Positions 5,059 to 5,489 of a stretch of DNA of 5,489 nucleotides are shown piece by piece. The stretch is from contig DRJB01000058.1 of assembly GCA_011052355.1 (NCBI GenBank), forward strand, positions 1-5,489, in the 5' to 3' direction. Position numbers and translations under genes: made by a program. The notes beneath the pieces were generated by a model. That model did no database searches and was not told the origin of the DNA. It worked only from the letters and a program-made list of their open reading frames with translations. The first letter of the stretch is position 1. Every line of letters begins with the position of its first letter. The DNA comes from Candidatus Kaiserbacteria bacterium. GTDB lineage: Bacteria > Patescibacteriota > Minisyncoccia > Phycocordibacterales > Phycocordibacteraceae.

Positions 5059-5160
5059 CTACTCTCCCCCTTGCGGAGTACCATCGGCTCAAGAAGGCTT
5101 GACTGCCGTGTTCGGAATGGGAACGGGTATAACTCCTCCGACAAATCACCAACACTGTGG
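5040..5160 (-). rRNA. rrf: 5S ribosomal RNA
   Basis: About 121 nt on the minus strand, from CCACAGTGTTGG to CCAACACCGTGG. The ends pair as helix I, with one mismatch; pairing continues outward (5037-5051 with 5149-5163, 14 of 15), making a long processing stem. Inside are the conserved features: CCCATTCCGAACACGG (equivalent to CCATGCCGAACTC of E. coli), GCCGATGGTACT, and GGGGGAGAGTAGG near the 3' end. It lies 116 bp downstream of 23S in the usual order. Exact ends are estimated from helix I and could shift by a few bases. It is co-transcribed with 23S and terminated at 4953-4984. Confidence 0.95.
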
Positions 5161-5276
5161 GCGCGTTCCTGGGCTCACGAGCAAACGTGAGCATACTGAC
5201 ATTATTAAAATTGAATACGTATTTATTTTGAACCAAAGTGCACACAACGAAAATATCGTCTTGTGTCACACAGATT
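5161..5276 (-). other. 23S-5S internal transcribed spacer
   Basis: A 116-bp AT-rich spacer with no tRNA. It holds a perfect 7-bp hairpin (GCTCACG at 5173-5179 with CGTGAGC at 5186-5192) and a bulged stem at 5242-5266 just past the 23S 3' end. Both are plausible rRNA-processing structures, which is inference. No promoter for a separate 5S transcript stands out. Confidence 0.75.

Positions 5277-5489
<213 letters not shown>

Noticed and set aside
4819..5068. Possible CRISPR-like or tandem repeat array
   Set aside because: There are only two long copies, they contain part of 5S rRNA, and each is next to a terminator; the spacing and content do not fit repeat-spacer units.
5161..5276. A tRNA gene in the 23S-5S spacer
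   Set aside because: The region is AT-rich, has only short hairpins, and shows no cloverleaf, TTCGA-type T-loop or acceptor stem.

Overview
The window looks like a piece of a Patescibacteria/CPR (Parcubacteria-type) chromosome. The support is circumstantial. Genes are compact and hydrophobic-rich. A membrane-anchored protein carries the C-x-DG-x-x-N-x-x-E-x-x-x-D-C-G-G motif often seen in surface proteins of that group, and start codons mostly lack Shine-Dalgarno sequences. TGA is used as a normal stop (ends of the sugar transferase and the glycosyltransferase), so this is the standard bacterial code and not the TGA=Gly code of Gracilibacteria. No 16S rRNA gene is present to settle the lineage.

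Layout, left to right. (1) 1-99, minus strand: the first 33 codons of an unrecognised protein that runs off the left edge. (2) 172-1509, minus: a polyprenyl-phosphate sugar-1-phosphate transferase (WbaP/exopolysaccharide family), which makes the first lipid-linked sugar of a surface glycan. (3) A short divergent promoter region. (4) 1567-2742, plus: a GT4-family (GT-B fold) glycosyltransferase, probably extending the same or a related glycan. (5) 2721-3863, minus: a SEDS-family peptidoglycan glycosyltransferase (RodA), whose 3' end overlaps the GT4 gene tail-to-tail by 22 bp. (6) 3867-4643, minus: a single-pass membrane protein with a four-cysteine motif and two probable beta-sandwich domains, 3 nt upstream of rodA and presumably co-transcribed with it. 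(7) 4644-5039: a gene-free stretch of about 400 bp with a promoter, a perfect 28-bp-stem palindrome, two intrinsic terminators and a 74-bp direct repeat. (8) 5040-5160, minus: 5S rRNA. (9) 5161-5276: 23S-5S spacer. (10) 5277-5489, minus: the 3' end of 23S rRNA, cut by the right edge.

The theme is envelope construction (glycan initiation, glycan extension, cell-wall polymerisation, surface-anchored protein) next to the tail of an rRNA operon. The protein-coding genes are ordinary families. The most unusual parts are non-coding or at DNA level. The 5S tail, trailer and terminator are duplicated behind the rRNA operon, with base-pair-preserving change in the terminator stem. In addition, several perfect GC-rich inverted repeats with 3-4 nt loops occur, one intergenic (28-bp stem) and three inside coding sequence (15, 11 and 7 bp). 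I see no evidence of a CRISPR array, insertion sequence, tRNA or defence system.
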